From a virus, in IMG/VR virus record IMGVR_UViG_3300050190_000122, positions 1-50,300 of that record: a DNA stretch of 50,300 nucleotides. One strand, 5' to 3'. The position numbers and the translations under genes were made by a program. The notes below the pieces were generated by a model. That model was given only the letters and a program-made list of their open reading frames with translations. It was not told the origin of the DNA and made no database searches. Shown one piece after another: positions 8,678-15,717 of this stretch (its first letter is position 1; each line of letters starts with the position of its first letter).

Positions 8678-8914
8678 ATGTTCGGAATGGGTCAAGGAAT
8701 GAATTATGGTGGATTTGGTCAAAGCGGAATGAATTATGGTCAAATGACTCAAAGCGGAATGCACGGAGCGTGTTGCCCTCGGCCTGTATGTCACCCTCAA
8801 CCTGTATGTTGCCCCCCTGTCGCACCAGTTTATGGCGGCGTTGGTGCTGGTGTTGGAGTAGGCATCATTGCTATTGCTATTTTGATTCTTATTGCTTTAG
8901 GCGTGATCTTCTAA
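8678..8914 (+). CDS. YjcZ-like small membrane protein with Gly/Met-rich and Cys/Pro-rich head, 78 aa
   Basis: The N-terminal 30 residues are Gly, Met, Asn and Tyr rich with two near-repeats of QSGMNYG/QSGMHGA. A middle Cys-Pro segment (CCPRPVCHP, VCCPP) follows, then a Gly-rich and hydrophobic membrane helix ending ALGVIF, nearly the same ending as the preceding 40-residue protein. The composition resembles spore-coat or envelope proteins. AATAGGAGG precedes the ATG. It shares the transcript with the preceding gene and ends at a terminator. Confidence 0.75.
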   Translation: MFGMGQGMNYGGFGQSGMNYGQMTQSGMHGACCPRPVCHPQPVCCPPVAPVYGGVGAGVGVGIIAIAILILIALGVIF

Positions 8915-8924
8915 AAATTCTTTA

Positions 8925-8966
8925 AATTGAAGGCTATATCTGAAAAAGTGATAGCCTTCAATTTTA
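8925..8966 (+). terminator. Rho-independent terminator
   Basis: AATTGAAGGCTAT (8925-8937) pairs perfectly with ATAGCCTTCAATT (8951-8963), with TTTTAT at the end. It closes the pair of YjcZ-like genes. Confidence 0.85.
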
Positions 8967-9016
8967 TACAACCAGTAATTTTAATCATAAATTAATATGT
9001 AGAAGGAGTTGATCTT

Positions 9017-9121
9017 ATGTTTCTCATTCCCCTTCTTCTCTTTGGGACTGCTATAGCTAGACCTCGCTATTACCCGTCTTCGTATCCCTATACACCGTAT
9101 CCCTACCGTGGATGGTATTAG
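9017..9121 (+). CDS. short Tyr/Pro-rich secreted or membrane peptide, 34 aa
   Basis: A 34-codon gene with a strong AGAAGGAG site eight bases before ATG 9017. It begins with a hydrophobic stretch (FLIPLLLFGTAIA) and then a Tyr/Pro/Arg-rich tail with repeated YP. The layout fits a small exported or membrane-tethered peptide, perhaps a spore surface component like its neighbours. A hairpin terminator follows. It is small, but the ribosome binding site and clean composition make it likely real. Confidence 0.6.
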   Translation: MFLIPLLLFGTAIARPRYYPSSYPYTPYPYRGWY

Positions 9122-9159
9122 TATAAGATTCACCCATGAATATATGAATAAACGAAGTA

Positions 9160-9184
9160 GGGAGAGCTTAATGCTCTCCCTTTA
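9160..9184 (+). terminator. Rho-independent terminator
   Basis: GGGAGAGC and GCTCTCCC with a TTAAT loop are followed by TTTA. It lies between convergent genes and may serve both. Confidence 0.65.
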
Positions 9185-9190
9185 CATCTT

Positions 9191-9430
9191 TCATAAGAAC
9201 CACTTACAGGTCTGCACTTCAAACTTAATCTCAAACGGCTTCAGCTCTCCCTTGATCTCACTCTGGCACCTGAAGCACAGCATCTTATTACTGGCCAGCT
9301 TCTCTTCGATTACCGAGACTACCCGCTCTATCTTGACTACTTCCTCACCGTCAAACTTGAGGCGTAATGGGTGTATTTTCCCGTTCTCGAAGTGCGCCAG
9401 GACTTCTATTGGGGTCATTAGGATTTTCAT
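9191..9430 (-). CDS. hypothetical protein, 79 aa
   Basis: A 79-residue soluble protein beginning MKILMTPIEVLAHFENG and containing a single Cys-x2-Cys (CFRC) near the middle and a late Cys. The compact sequence suggests a small beta-rich domain, perhaps metal-binding. TAGGAG precedes the ATG. I recognise no function. A degraded copy of its first 20 codons appears at 10446-10517. Confidence 0.6.
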   Translation of the reverse strand: MKILMTPIEVLAHFENGKIHPLRLKFDGEEVVKIERVVSVIEEKLASNKMLCFRCQSEIKGELKPFEIKFEVQTCKWFL

Positions 9431-9475
9431 GGCATTGCTGCTCCTATCGATGTATTTTATCCTTTGAGCACGGTG

Positions 9476-10111
9476 TTATTTTACGTTTCTAGATTCCAGT
9501 GTTATTTTGCAACATTCTCTTGGTTTTAAGATTTCCTTTACGAATTCAGTATTATTCCAATGCCCATAAATATAATCCCAAGTCATTAGCAATAAGATAT
9601 TATGAGCTCTTATATTTTTTTTGAATTTTATTTCCTCTAAATTTTCAATCTGATAAAGTTCAGCAACTTTATCAGATTTGAGCACTTTTTCTAGAATCCA
9701 CTTATGTGTTTTAAAATGAATTGGCTTTCCCTTCGAAATCCTATCCACTTCTACTATACCATCTGTAAACTCTTGTTCGACCATAACAGCAACCTTATCT
9801 TTCCGTTCTTTAATGTAATCTAAATTCCGGTACCCGGTAAGATCTTTAATGCTCATATAGGCCTTCCTTGTAAGCTTTGAGTAAATCATGCTATTGCTGA
9901 CACGTACAAATGAATAGCAATAAATAATTACACAGCAATAAATAATTGATACAATAATTCCGATAATTTTGAGGGACACGGGTAGGAACCAAATAACAAA
10001 CAGAAAAACACCAGTTATAAAAACCATAAAAACCGCAATTATAGAATTCATATTGGCATTATCGAGCCGACTGAACATCATAAAGTAAAATAATTGTAAT
10101 TTTTTTATCAT
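9476..10111 (-). CDS. hypothetical membrane protein, 211 aa
   Basis: ATG 10111 is preferred to the upstream ATG or other starts because it follows a perfect GGAGGAG. Two adjacent membrane helices lie at about residues 24-45 and 47-68, followed by a soluble cytoplasmic domain of about 140 residues with mixed charge. I cannot name the domain. The layout, two membrane passes then a soluble tail, resembles that of the 271-residue protein at 11291-12106. Function unknown; it may be a sensor or effector. Confidence 0.6.
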   Translation of the reverse strand: MIKKLQLFYFMMFSRLDNANMNSIIAVFMVFITGVFLFVIWFLPVSLKIIGIIVSIIYCCVIIYCYSFVRVSNSMIYSKLTRKAYMSIKDLTGYRNLDYIKERKDKVAVMVEQEFTDGIVEVDRISKGKPIHFKTHKWILEKVLKSDKVAELYQIENLEEIKFKKNIRAHNILLLMTWDYIYGHWNNTEFVKEILKPRECCKITLESRNVK

Positions 10112-10160
10112 AGCTTTACTCCTCCAAAAACCGTCTACTCTACCTCTGAACATGAAACTC

Positions 10161-10322
10161 TTAGGATATTTCAACCAACTCACCAATCGTCACTCCAAGC
10201 CCCACTGCCATTCTCATAAGCGTATGTATTCGCACTTTTCGTACTTTTTCCGTATCACTGATATGTTTGGGTCGAAGTCCAACCATAGATGCCAGTTCTC
10301 CTTGGGTTAGCTGTAATTTTTT
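10161..10322 (-). pseudogene. XRE-type helix-turn-helix remnant
   Basis: Translation gives LTQGELASMVGLRP, then HTLMRMAVGLGVTIGELVE and a stop at 10161: helices 2 to 5 of an XRE/Cro-type HTH. The first helix and start codon are missing, and an in-frame TAG lies directly upstream at 10323-10325. It is therefore a truncated remnant of a small regulator. An ATCGGC/GCCGAT inverted repeat lies just beyond the broken end. Confidence 0.65.
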
Positions 10323-10445
10323 CTATAATCGGCTATTCATTTGCCGATAACTTGGTTGATTATGATCAAAAGGAATCGATCTTCTCAGTTCTCACTTTTG
10401 TTTTATATTTCCGTGGTACTAATTTACTGGTTTGGGCATGATCTG

Positions 10446-10517
10446 TCAACTCACAGTAACACCCTCACCGTTTCCGATGAGAGCCATGAGTTCAATAAGG
10501 GGCATTAGGATTTTTAT
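10446..10517 (-). pseudogene. degenerate partial copy of the gene at 9191-9430
   Basis: The frame reads IKILMPLIELMA before diverging and stopping, against MKILMTPIEVLA at the intact gene. The start is now ATA, and the flanking DNA (GGCATTAGGATTTTTATGG against GGTCATTAGGATTTTCATGG) is still similar. This is a decayed 5' fragment, marking old duplication or recombination at this junction. Confidence 0.5.
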
Positions 10518-10531
10518 GGTTTCTGCAGTTC

Positions 10532-11272
10532 CTAGTCTTCAGTTATATACAGTCTGGCGAAATCGAATATCGGCAAGATAAGTCTCAAGAATTCCCCCTC
10601 TGGGAGAGTTTTGTAACTAAATACTGATCCATCTTTAGTCAGGAGAAGTCTAGAAGGTTCTAGTTCAGGATCGTCATTAGGATAATCAACTCGCATTGCC
10701 GATATAAGCCCGTTTGTTTCATAACGATCCCAGTCTTCACTGGTGGCTACCTCTGTACCGCCTATATAAGCGACGTCTACATTTAAAAGCTGTATACGAC
10801 TAAACCACCCGCCTTTAATTTGCGGGCCCTCTGCTTGCTGGTCATATGCAGCCTTCATTCTAAGAAGATCTATGACTACCGGTTTTGCTCGTAGCTGGCT
10901 TTCATTAGCATCTGTTGGCATCCATGCTCGCAAACGTTTAAATGCTGCATTAAAAACTTGCTTAGAAGAATAGGCGCTGATTAACCATTGCCGATCTTCG
11001 TCTACAAAAGCTGGAAATAAATTTACTGATGCGATGTGTATTAGATCGTCAATTCTCCCTTGTGCTTCTGAATACCCAATCCCCTCAAAATCGCGCCCTA
11101 CATCGTGTGTGATTTGTAATTTTGTTAAGTCTCCATGCTCACTTTGCCCCAGTAATTCCACTTTTGTCTTTAACTCAATACTTGCCTGTGTGTTAGAAAA
11201 TTGAGGCATGGTTTCAATTGGCAAATCCGTGGGATATCGCTCGATGTGAAATAGTTTTGCTGATATTGGCAA
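10532..11272 (-). CDS. unknown soluble protein of a two-gene module, 246 aa
   Basis: A 246-residue soluble protein with no family I recognise. It shows alternating strand-like segments, a conserved-looking DVAYIGGTEVAT, and an acidic end. There is no signal peptide or membrane segment. Its start is TTG 11272 with GAAGG eight bases upstream. It begins 18 bp after the stop of the upstream membrane protein, so the two form an operon. Base composition is closer to the prophage than to the AT-rich Hachiman block. The place, between host genes and the phage lysis end, is typical of cargo (moron) genes, but no function can be read from the sequence. Confidence 0.65.
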   Translation of the reverse strand: MPISAKLFHIERYPTDLPIETMPQFSNTQASIELKTKVELLGQSEHGDLTKLQITHDVGRDFEGIGYSEAQGRIDDLIHIASVNLFPAFVDEDRQWLISAYSSKQVFNAAFKRLRAWMPTDANESQLRAKPVVIDLLRMKAAYDQQAEGPQIKGGWFSRIQLLNVDVAYIGGTEVATSEDWDRYETNGLISAMRVDYPNDDPELEPSRLLLTKDGSVFSYKTLPEGEFLRLILPIFDFARLYITED

Positions 11273-11290
11273 GATATTACCTTCTTCTCT

Positions 11291-12106
11291 TTAAATTGAC
11301 AACTTAAAGAGAAGATTCTTCACACTCATAACTAAATCCTGCCTGTTTGCCGAACAAACGTATACTCTTTTTTCACTGGCATGAAGATTGCATCGTCCTG
11401 GCTTTTTTTGTAAATTAAATTGATCAACCTCTTGGCTTTCTATCCCTTTGATAAAGAGTTTCTTGAAATAATCGTGATCTTGCTCTCCCGATTTTATCTC
11501 AAGTGCAAATTTTCTGTATTTTATATCTTGAAGTGATTCTTCTAGCTCAGCAAAAACATTTGCAATAAACTCATCCAACACATCTTTGGTTTTTCGATAT
11601 CTAACAAGTGTTTTTCCAGTAACAGTTAAATGCGCCGCATCATTATTCTCTAGATCTTCTATACTGTCTCCTCGAGATTTTACGAACTCAATATTCACCC
11701 CTAAAGGATCAAAAGTAATGATACTTTCCATTCCCTTTTTACGTGAAAAATATTGTATGTCTTCCATATTTTTTTTAAGATTCTTATTTTGATTGATAGC
11801 CTTTACAATTAAATTTCTCAAAAACTGTTCATCAATAATTTTCAGAGAAGCTGATGGCAAAGAGAAATCAGCTGTATAATTCCAGGAAAATTGGATGTTT
11901 GTGAACCAGAAATAAAGGTATAGAAACAATCTATTTATTCGCTCGGAATTTTGTATTAGTGTCTGAATAATTGCTAAAAATAACGTTATTGTTGCTAGAT
12001 CTAAGCCATTAGCCTTGACAACAGTAACTAGTCTATACCCAAAAACAACAAGGTATAAAAGTAACAACAAAACCCATTTGTATTTCTTTAATTGCTTAAA
12101 GTCCAT
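11291..12106 (-). CDS. unknown membrane-anchored protein of a two-gene module, 271 aa
   Basis: Two N-terminal membrane helices (about residues 11-30 and 37-52, with further hydrophobic residues near 62-70) are followed by a soluble domain of about 195 residues. The tail domain contains TVTGKTLVRYRKTKDVLDEF, read as a small strand-helix unit, and ends in a hydrophobic helix. It begins with a good GGGGAGGAAG site at ATG 12106. It is the first gene of a two-gene operon with the soluble protein downstream. A membrane anchor paired with a soluble partner is a common layout of prophage-borne exclusion or abortive-infection systems, but that is inference only. Confidence 0.65.
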   Translation of the reverse strand: MDFKQLKKYKWVLLLLLYLVVFGYRLVTVVKANGLDLATITLFLAIIQTLIQNSERINRLFLYLYFWFTNIQFSWNYTADFSLPSASLKIIDEQFLRNLIVKAINQNKNLKKNMEDIQYFSRKKGMESIITFDPLGVNIEFVKSRGDSIEDLENNDAAHLTVTGKTLVRYRKTKDVLDEFIANVFAELEESLQDIKYRKFALEIKSGEQDHDYFKKLFIKGIESQEVDQFNLQKKPGRCNLHASEKRVYVCSANRQDLVMSVKNLLFKLSI

Positions 12107-12280
12107 GTTGCTTCCTCCCCTAGTTATAAAGTTCTTTTTCTTTGTATTATTCTCCGCTGGCTAAAAAAGTACCTGCAATTATTTGTCGAATTAATATTAT
12201 AATCCAAGTATGAACTAACACTAGCTGCAGTTCTTTCTACTTATTATCCCATCTGGCGTAGACATTTCTTTGTAAATTAT
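12107..12280. other. intergenic region, promoter of the two-gene module and candidate prophage left boundary
   Basis: No gene seen. A perfect TATAAT occurs on the minus strand near 12200 but without a clear -35. The left end of the prophage should lie between about 10.1 kb and this stretch; large serine integrases use very short att cores, so the site cannot be read by eye. Confidence 0.3.
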
Positions 12281-12304
12281 AAAAAATCCCCTCGCTAGGA
12301 GGGG
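12281..12304 (-). terminator. Rho-independent terminator downstream of the lysis operon
   Basis: CCCCTC and GAGGGG arms (12288-12304) are followed on the minus strand by ATTTTTT. A second barrier after the terminator at 12453-12486. Confidence 0.75.
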
Positions 12305-12452
12305 TAGTGGAAGAGAATGCAAAGATGGTCTATATTTCAACCGCAAAGTTTCGGGTGTTTATCTATTGTATTTATCATAAACCATATTTGTTACCTTTGT
12401 ATGTGGAATATGTTAAGATTTATTGCTCAAGTGATAAGCTATCTAAACCACA

Positions 12453-12486
12453 AAAGCCCTCCCACCATTTCTGGCAAGAGGGCTTT
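12453..12486 (-). terminator. bidirectional terminator at the end of the phage late operon
   Basis: AAAGCCCTC (12453-12461) and GAGGGCTTT arms with T-runs on both strands lie 14 bp after the stop of the last lysis gene. It ends the late transcript. The 12307-12450 stretch between the two terminators shows no gene with a ribosome binding site. Confidence 0.8.
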
Positions 12487-12499
12487 TTCTCTATTTATT

Positions 12500-12952
12500 T
12501 TATTTCGCCTGTGCGGATAACTCCACGCCAGCGTTGGTAAGTACTTGATTATAAGCGACTTGTCCGGCCGCTGTAGCAGCTGCCACAATGGGCTGTAATG
12601 TGGGAGAAATTACATCGGATGTGATTGTCTTAGCAATAAGAACATCGGGAGATTCCACGGGCACAGGATCGGCAATAGGGGTTTCGCTAATATCAATACT
12701 TTGTAGGGGCGTTTCCTTAATAACCTCGATAGGTACGATAGAGGGAGATAAGGCAATTAACTTCGTGGCCTTAACTCTGCCAAGGATTGCATAGATGGAG
12801 CCCAGTACTCCAAAAGCTCCAATGATGATATTGACTATTTCGCTTTGCAACTCTGAATTGATTTGATAGTTAAAGATGGACGCAATTAGAGCAACGAATG
12901 TGACGATTGACCCTAAAATTGATGTTGACTGATACCATGCTTTTGTTTCCAT
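12500..12952 (-). CDS. putative phage holin-like membrane protein, 150 aa
   Basis: ATG 12952 follows GAAGGAAAATAAC; the frame is open further upstream, but only by running through the amidase gene. The protein has two membrane helices (about residues 12-28 and 38-55), then a long Pro/Ile/Ser/Ala-rich tail. It sits 17 bp after the amidase and is the last gene before the late terminator. Its size, two membrane passes and position suggest a holin that lets the amidase reach the cell wall. The long tail is unusual for a holin, so the assignment is tentative. Confidence 0.55.
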   Translation of the reverse strand: METKAWYQSTSILGSIVTFVALIASIFNYQINSELQSEIVNIIIGAFGVLGSIYAILGRVKATKLIALSPSIVPIEVIKETPLQSIDISETPIADPVPVESPDVLIAKTITSDVISPTLQPIVAAATAAGQVAYNQVLTNAGVELSAQAK

Positions 12953-12969
12953 GTTATTTTCCTTCTTTC

Positions 12970-13815
12970 TTATCCTAAATATTTTGCAACTAGTTGAGCG
13001 GTATCGTACTTGGTATTGCCGGATAGTAATGTTTCGTGGGGATGATTGACAGTAGCACCACCGACTACAATAAGACTTTTTGCGCTCATGGCGTCCTTTG
13101 GCACAGACCGATCTTCTGGACGAATGAATAAGGCACAATTATCATTTTTTACTGACACATCCGCCCCTGCCCAATAGTCCTCTTTGGTGAACAACAATAC
13201 AGCTACATTCAACACGTCAATTACCTCCTTTATTGCCTCTACCGGCGCAGAATTACCGTCCTGATAAGTAATACCAAAGTAAGCGCAAATGCCCCGAGCA
13301 TGAGCCACAGCAATGCTGTGAATGAATGCGGGTAGCCTTAGCTTTGAGGTATCTGCGACTGAGTCAATGAAACCACTCTCCGTTAGGATTGCCGGCATAC
13401 TTGTGTCTCGCAATACAAGGACGTTCTGTGTTTTAACTCCACGGTTAGCCCAGCCTCCTGCCGATACGAGGAAAGGCAAGACTTTTCTTGCGGCTGTCTC
13501 TGCACGGCCACCCATTCCAGCTACTAAGATTTCCTGCCCTGTTCCCCCACCAGCGTTGATGTGGACTGAAACAAATAAGTCTACTTTGTTCTGTTCGGCG
13601 ATCGCCACGCGGGCTTTAAGCTCACCGTTAATGTTCCCCTCTAAGCGGCCAGGGGAATAATCACCGTTACGCGTAAGGACGACGCTGATCCCGCTGTGCT
13701 CGAGCATGACTTTTAACATGAGACAAATTGCCAGGGTAAGGACTTTTTCTAGCAATCCATTCCCACATGCTCCCGGATCAGAGCCACCGTGACCAGGATC
13801 TAAACATACTTTCAT
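12970..13815 (-). CDS. N-acetylmuramoyl-L-alanine amidase (Amidase_3) endolysin
   Basis: A 281-residue phage endolysin. The catalytic domain (about residues 1-185) shows the Amidase_3 zinc-binding pattern: DPGHGG (His9), an acidic residue after the second strand, SVHINA, and ILTESGF with the catalytic Glu. It cleaves the amide between N-acetylmuramic acid and L-alanine of peptidoglycan. The C-terminal part (about 200-281), with VAVLLFTKEDYWAG, LIVVGGATVNHP and LLSGNTKYDTAQLVAKYLG, looks like a cell-wall-binding type 2 related unit. ATG 13815 has GGAG and begins the fold directly. There is no signal peptide, so export depends on a holin. Confidence 0.92.
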   Translation of the reverse strand: MKVCLDPGHGGSDPGACGNGLLEKVLTLAICLMLKVMLEHSGISVVLTRNGDYSPGRLEGNINGELKARVAIAEQNKVDLFVSVHINAGGGTGQEILVAGMGGRAETAARKVLPFLVSAGGWANRGVKTQNVLVLRDTSMPAILTESGFIDSVADTSKLRLPAFIHSIAVAHARGICAYFGITYQDGNSAPVEAIKEVIDVLNVAVLLFTKEDYWAGADVSVKNDNCALFIRPEDRSVPKDAMSAKSLIVVGGATVNHPHETLLSGNTKYDTAQLVAKYLG

Positions 13816-13835
13816 AATTTGATACTCCTTTTTCT

Positions 13836-14228
13836 TTAATGGCTCAGAACAAATACTCCGAGGCCTACGCATAAGCTACATAATCCGCCCATGATTATAG
13901 CCACAGCCCATGTTGGCCTACCCTGAGCTATTTCCTCAAGCTTTAGAAACACCTTATCGAATTTGACATCCACTTTAGTGTCTAAGCTATCAAACTTCCG
14001 GTTCATCTCTCCTTCAAAGCTACTCTGTGCTTCTTTTAATACTGATAAAGACGATTTTAAAACCGCAATCTCTGTGATTGCCACATTACCTTCTTTTGCA
14101 ATTACGAGTGCGGCTGCTTGTGCTGCTTGCGATACTGCTATAGCTGTGGCGGCGGCAGTTTGAGCTACGATACGGGCTGTAACCTGCTCTTGTGTTTCTA
14201 CTTCTGCCATCCTTCTCACTTCTTCCAT
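13836..14228 (-). CDS. XhlA-like hemolysin/holin accessory protein, 130 aa
   Basis: A long Ala-rich amphipathic helical region (about residues 10-60) is followed by a coiled-coil-like stretch with DSLDTKVDVKFDKVFLKLEEI and a single C-terminal membrane helix with AVAIIMGGLCSLCVGLGVFVL. This is the layout of XhlA-type proteins, which lie just upstream of amidase and holin in PBSX-like phages and help host lysis. GAAAGGAAT precedes the ATG. The gene ends 20 bp before the amidase. Confidence 0.7.
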   Translation of the reverse strand: MEEVRRMAEVETQEQVTARIVAQTAAATAIAVSQAAQAAALVIAKEGNVAITEIAVLKSSLSVLKEAQSSFEGEMNRKFDSLDTKVDVKFDKVFLKLEEIAQGRPTWAVAIIMGGLCSLCVGLGVFVLSH

Positions 14229-14233
14229 ACGCT

Positions 14234-14320
14234 TTAATTCCTTTCGTACGGGCTACGTATACTGCCGTATAAAAGCGTCATCTTCACGCAAATAGGTGGA
14301 TCACGCTCTGAAATTGTCAT
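14234..14320 (-). CDS. very short XkdX-position protein, 28 aa
   Basis: A 28-codon gene with AAAGGAGGAATACC directly upstream of ATG 14320. Its stop is six bp before the XhlA-like gene. PBSX-like phages carry the tiny xkdX gene at this same place between tail and xhlA genes. The sequence is too short to prove homology, but the site and spacing are strong. Confidence 0.55.
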   Translation of the reverse strand: MTISERDPPICVKMTLLYGSIRSPYERN

Positions 14321-14340
14321 GGTATTCCTCCTTTTGGGCA

Positions 14341-14366
14341 TAAAAGAAACGCCCCGAAGGACGTTT
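14341..14366 (-). terminator. Rho-independent terminator inside the late operon
   Basis: AAACGTCC and GGGGCGTTT arms with a TTCG loop are followed by CTTTTAT on the minus strand. It separates tail genes from lysis genes and may lower lysis gene expression. Confidence 0.65.
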
Positions 14367-14368
14367 GC

Positions 14369-14614
14369 TTATATTATTTTACCCAATATAACCGCTCCAT
14401 GGCCTACTACTGCTAACAATACCCTAGCACTAGCCACAGGGGTATAACTTGATAAATACGGGTATAGTCTAACACTCACCGCAGACTCACCGTCAAATTG
14501 TATCCTCGGTCTACCCGATACCCAAGTGGGGTCAATAGTCCCAAGTAAGAAAGACGGATTATCAGGGTTTCTTGAGTCTATAACACCCAAAAAATCTTCA
14601 GGACTAATCATCAA
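14369..14614 (-). CDS. hypothetical phage tail-region protein, 81 aa
   Basis: An 81-residue protein, beta-rich in appearance, with VSGRPRIQFDGES and a hydrophobic Gly end. It overlaps the upstream tail gene at its start by four bases and is followed at once by a terminator, so it is the last tail-module gene. Short proteins with this pattern are common at the end of tail genes in clostridial prophages; no function is known. Confidence 0.65.
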   Translation of the reverse strand: MMISPEDFLGVIDSRNPDNPSFLLGTIDPTWVSGRPRIQFDGESAVSVRLYPYLSSYTPVASARVLLAVVGHGAVILGKII

Positions 14615-15717
14615 ATACTCACCACTTTCTGTATATGGTGTTTCATTTTTGATCCTGCAACTAAGTCAAAGCCCCAAGATAACTCGTTGTAATTAGCACT
14701 TATACTTAGGGGGGAAAATACCAAAGTCAACATGTCATTCTCCGAATGCATAGGCATAATTGCAGTCTCCAAGTCTACCGTTTCATACACTTGAGAATCT
14801 CCAAAAGCCAGTCGTTGAACTTTAGCATCTAGGGTAGGTTGATCTGCTCCTGTATCAGTAGTAAAGCTGACTATGGTCCTGCCCCTATTAACGGTACTCG
14901 TGTGGCTTGCTGGGTTGATATTAGTGTACGTGCTTACCAGAACGCTCTGATCTGGTTCTGTAACCGTCAAGAGCCATTTATTCGGGATACTGAACAGGTC
15001 CAAGTCTTGTTCCATTTCGGGGAAGGTGACGCTCAAGGAGTCATTTTTGTAACTATAATCACTTGCTCTTGCCGAAGGTAGAACGTAGGGAGTCGCCACC
15101 GCTACCCCATAAGCATCGAAGTATAAGGTCCAATAATTAATAGCCCCTAGCAGGATATTAATTATAGTCAACTTCGGAGTACCTGGGGGCCAGTCTAGGG
15201 CTGTAGGCAACACGCTCGCAGTAGTTGTCAAGTTAACGGAGAGTATACCTGCCCCCGTCAATAGCGTTCTTGCTGCGGTGATATAGTTTGTTCCTGCAGC
15301 TATGGTGTAACGGTCTGTAACCCTATCGTCCATAAGAACTTGAAGCTGGTCATAGGCAGTTACCTCCCGAATAACATTGAGCGAAGTATCCGTCTTGCGC
15401 TTCGGAGAAGATAAGAGGAATACACCGAGCGGGAAGGGTACATAATTCCCATCGGGCATCTTGATGAGTAGAAATGGCTGAATTCTGTCTGAGAGGAAGT
15501 TTATTGAGGCATCCTCCAGCATAGAGAACGTCGCAGTCCTCTTTATATCCGCAAGACAATTATTCGCTACGTTCCCCGAGGTCACGTTTGAGAGAACCTT
15601 CTTGAAGTTGTTAAACTTATCAAGCAGAGTATATTGAAAATGAACTTCTCTGCTTGCCGAGTGAAGCGCAGAATCTACTTGAGAAGCAGTGTAAACACCA
15701 CTCTGTAAAGATAGCAT
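14611..15717 (-). CDS. phage tail tip / baseplate hub-like protein, 368 aa
   Basis: A 368-residue structural protein next to the adhesion gene; its ATG overlaps the stop of that gene (TAAATG). N-terminal residues 1-130 include FLLIKMPDGNYVPFPLGVFLL, a pattern seen in tail-associated proteins of Gram-positive siphophages, in which the chain forms the hub domains at the tail tip. The centre, about 130-330, is beta-rich. There is no enzymatic motif, so no tail lysin activity is predicted. Position after tape measure and adhesion genes supports a baseplate role. Confidence 0.6.
   Translation of the reverse strand: MLSLQSGVYTASQVDSALHSASREVHFQYTLLDKFNNFKKVLSNVTSGNVANNCLADIKRTATFSMLEDASINFLSDRIQPFLLIKMPDGNYVPFPLGVFLLSSPKRKTDTSLNVIREVTAYDQLQVLMDDRVTDRYTIAAGTNYITAARTLLTGAGILSVNLTTTASVLPTALDWPPGTPKLTIINILLGAINYWTLYFDAYGVAVATPYVLPSARASDYSYKNDSLSVTFPEMEQDLDLFSIPNKWLLTVTEPDQSVLVSTYTNINPASHTSTVNRGRTIVSFTTDTGADQPTLDAKVQRLAFGDSQVYETVDLETAIMPMHSENDMLTLVFSPLSISANYNELSWGFDLVAGSKMKHHIQKVVSI

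Noticed and set aside
12307-12540. Open frames on the plus strand between phage terminators
   Set aside because: They have no ribosome binding site, run through a bidirectional terminator and overlap the end of the holin-like gene.
12953-13138. 62-residue N-terminal extension of the holin-like protein
   Set aside because: It would be read out of frame inside the amidase gene; a good site lies before ATG 12952.
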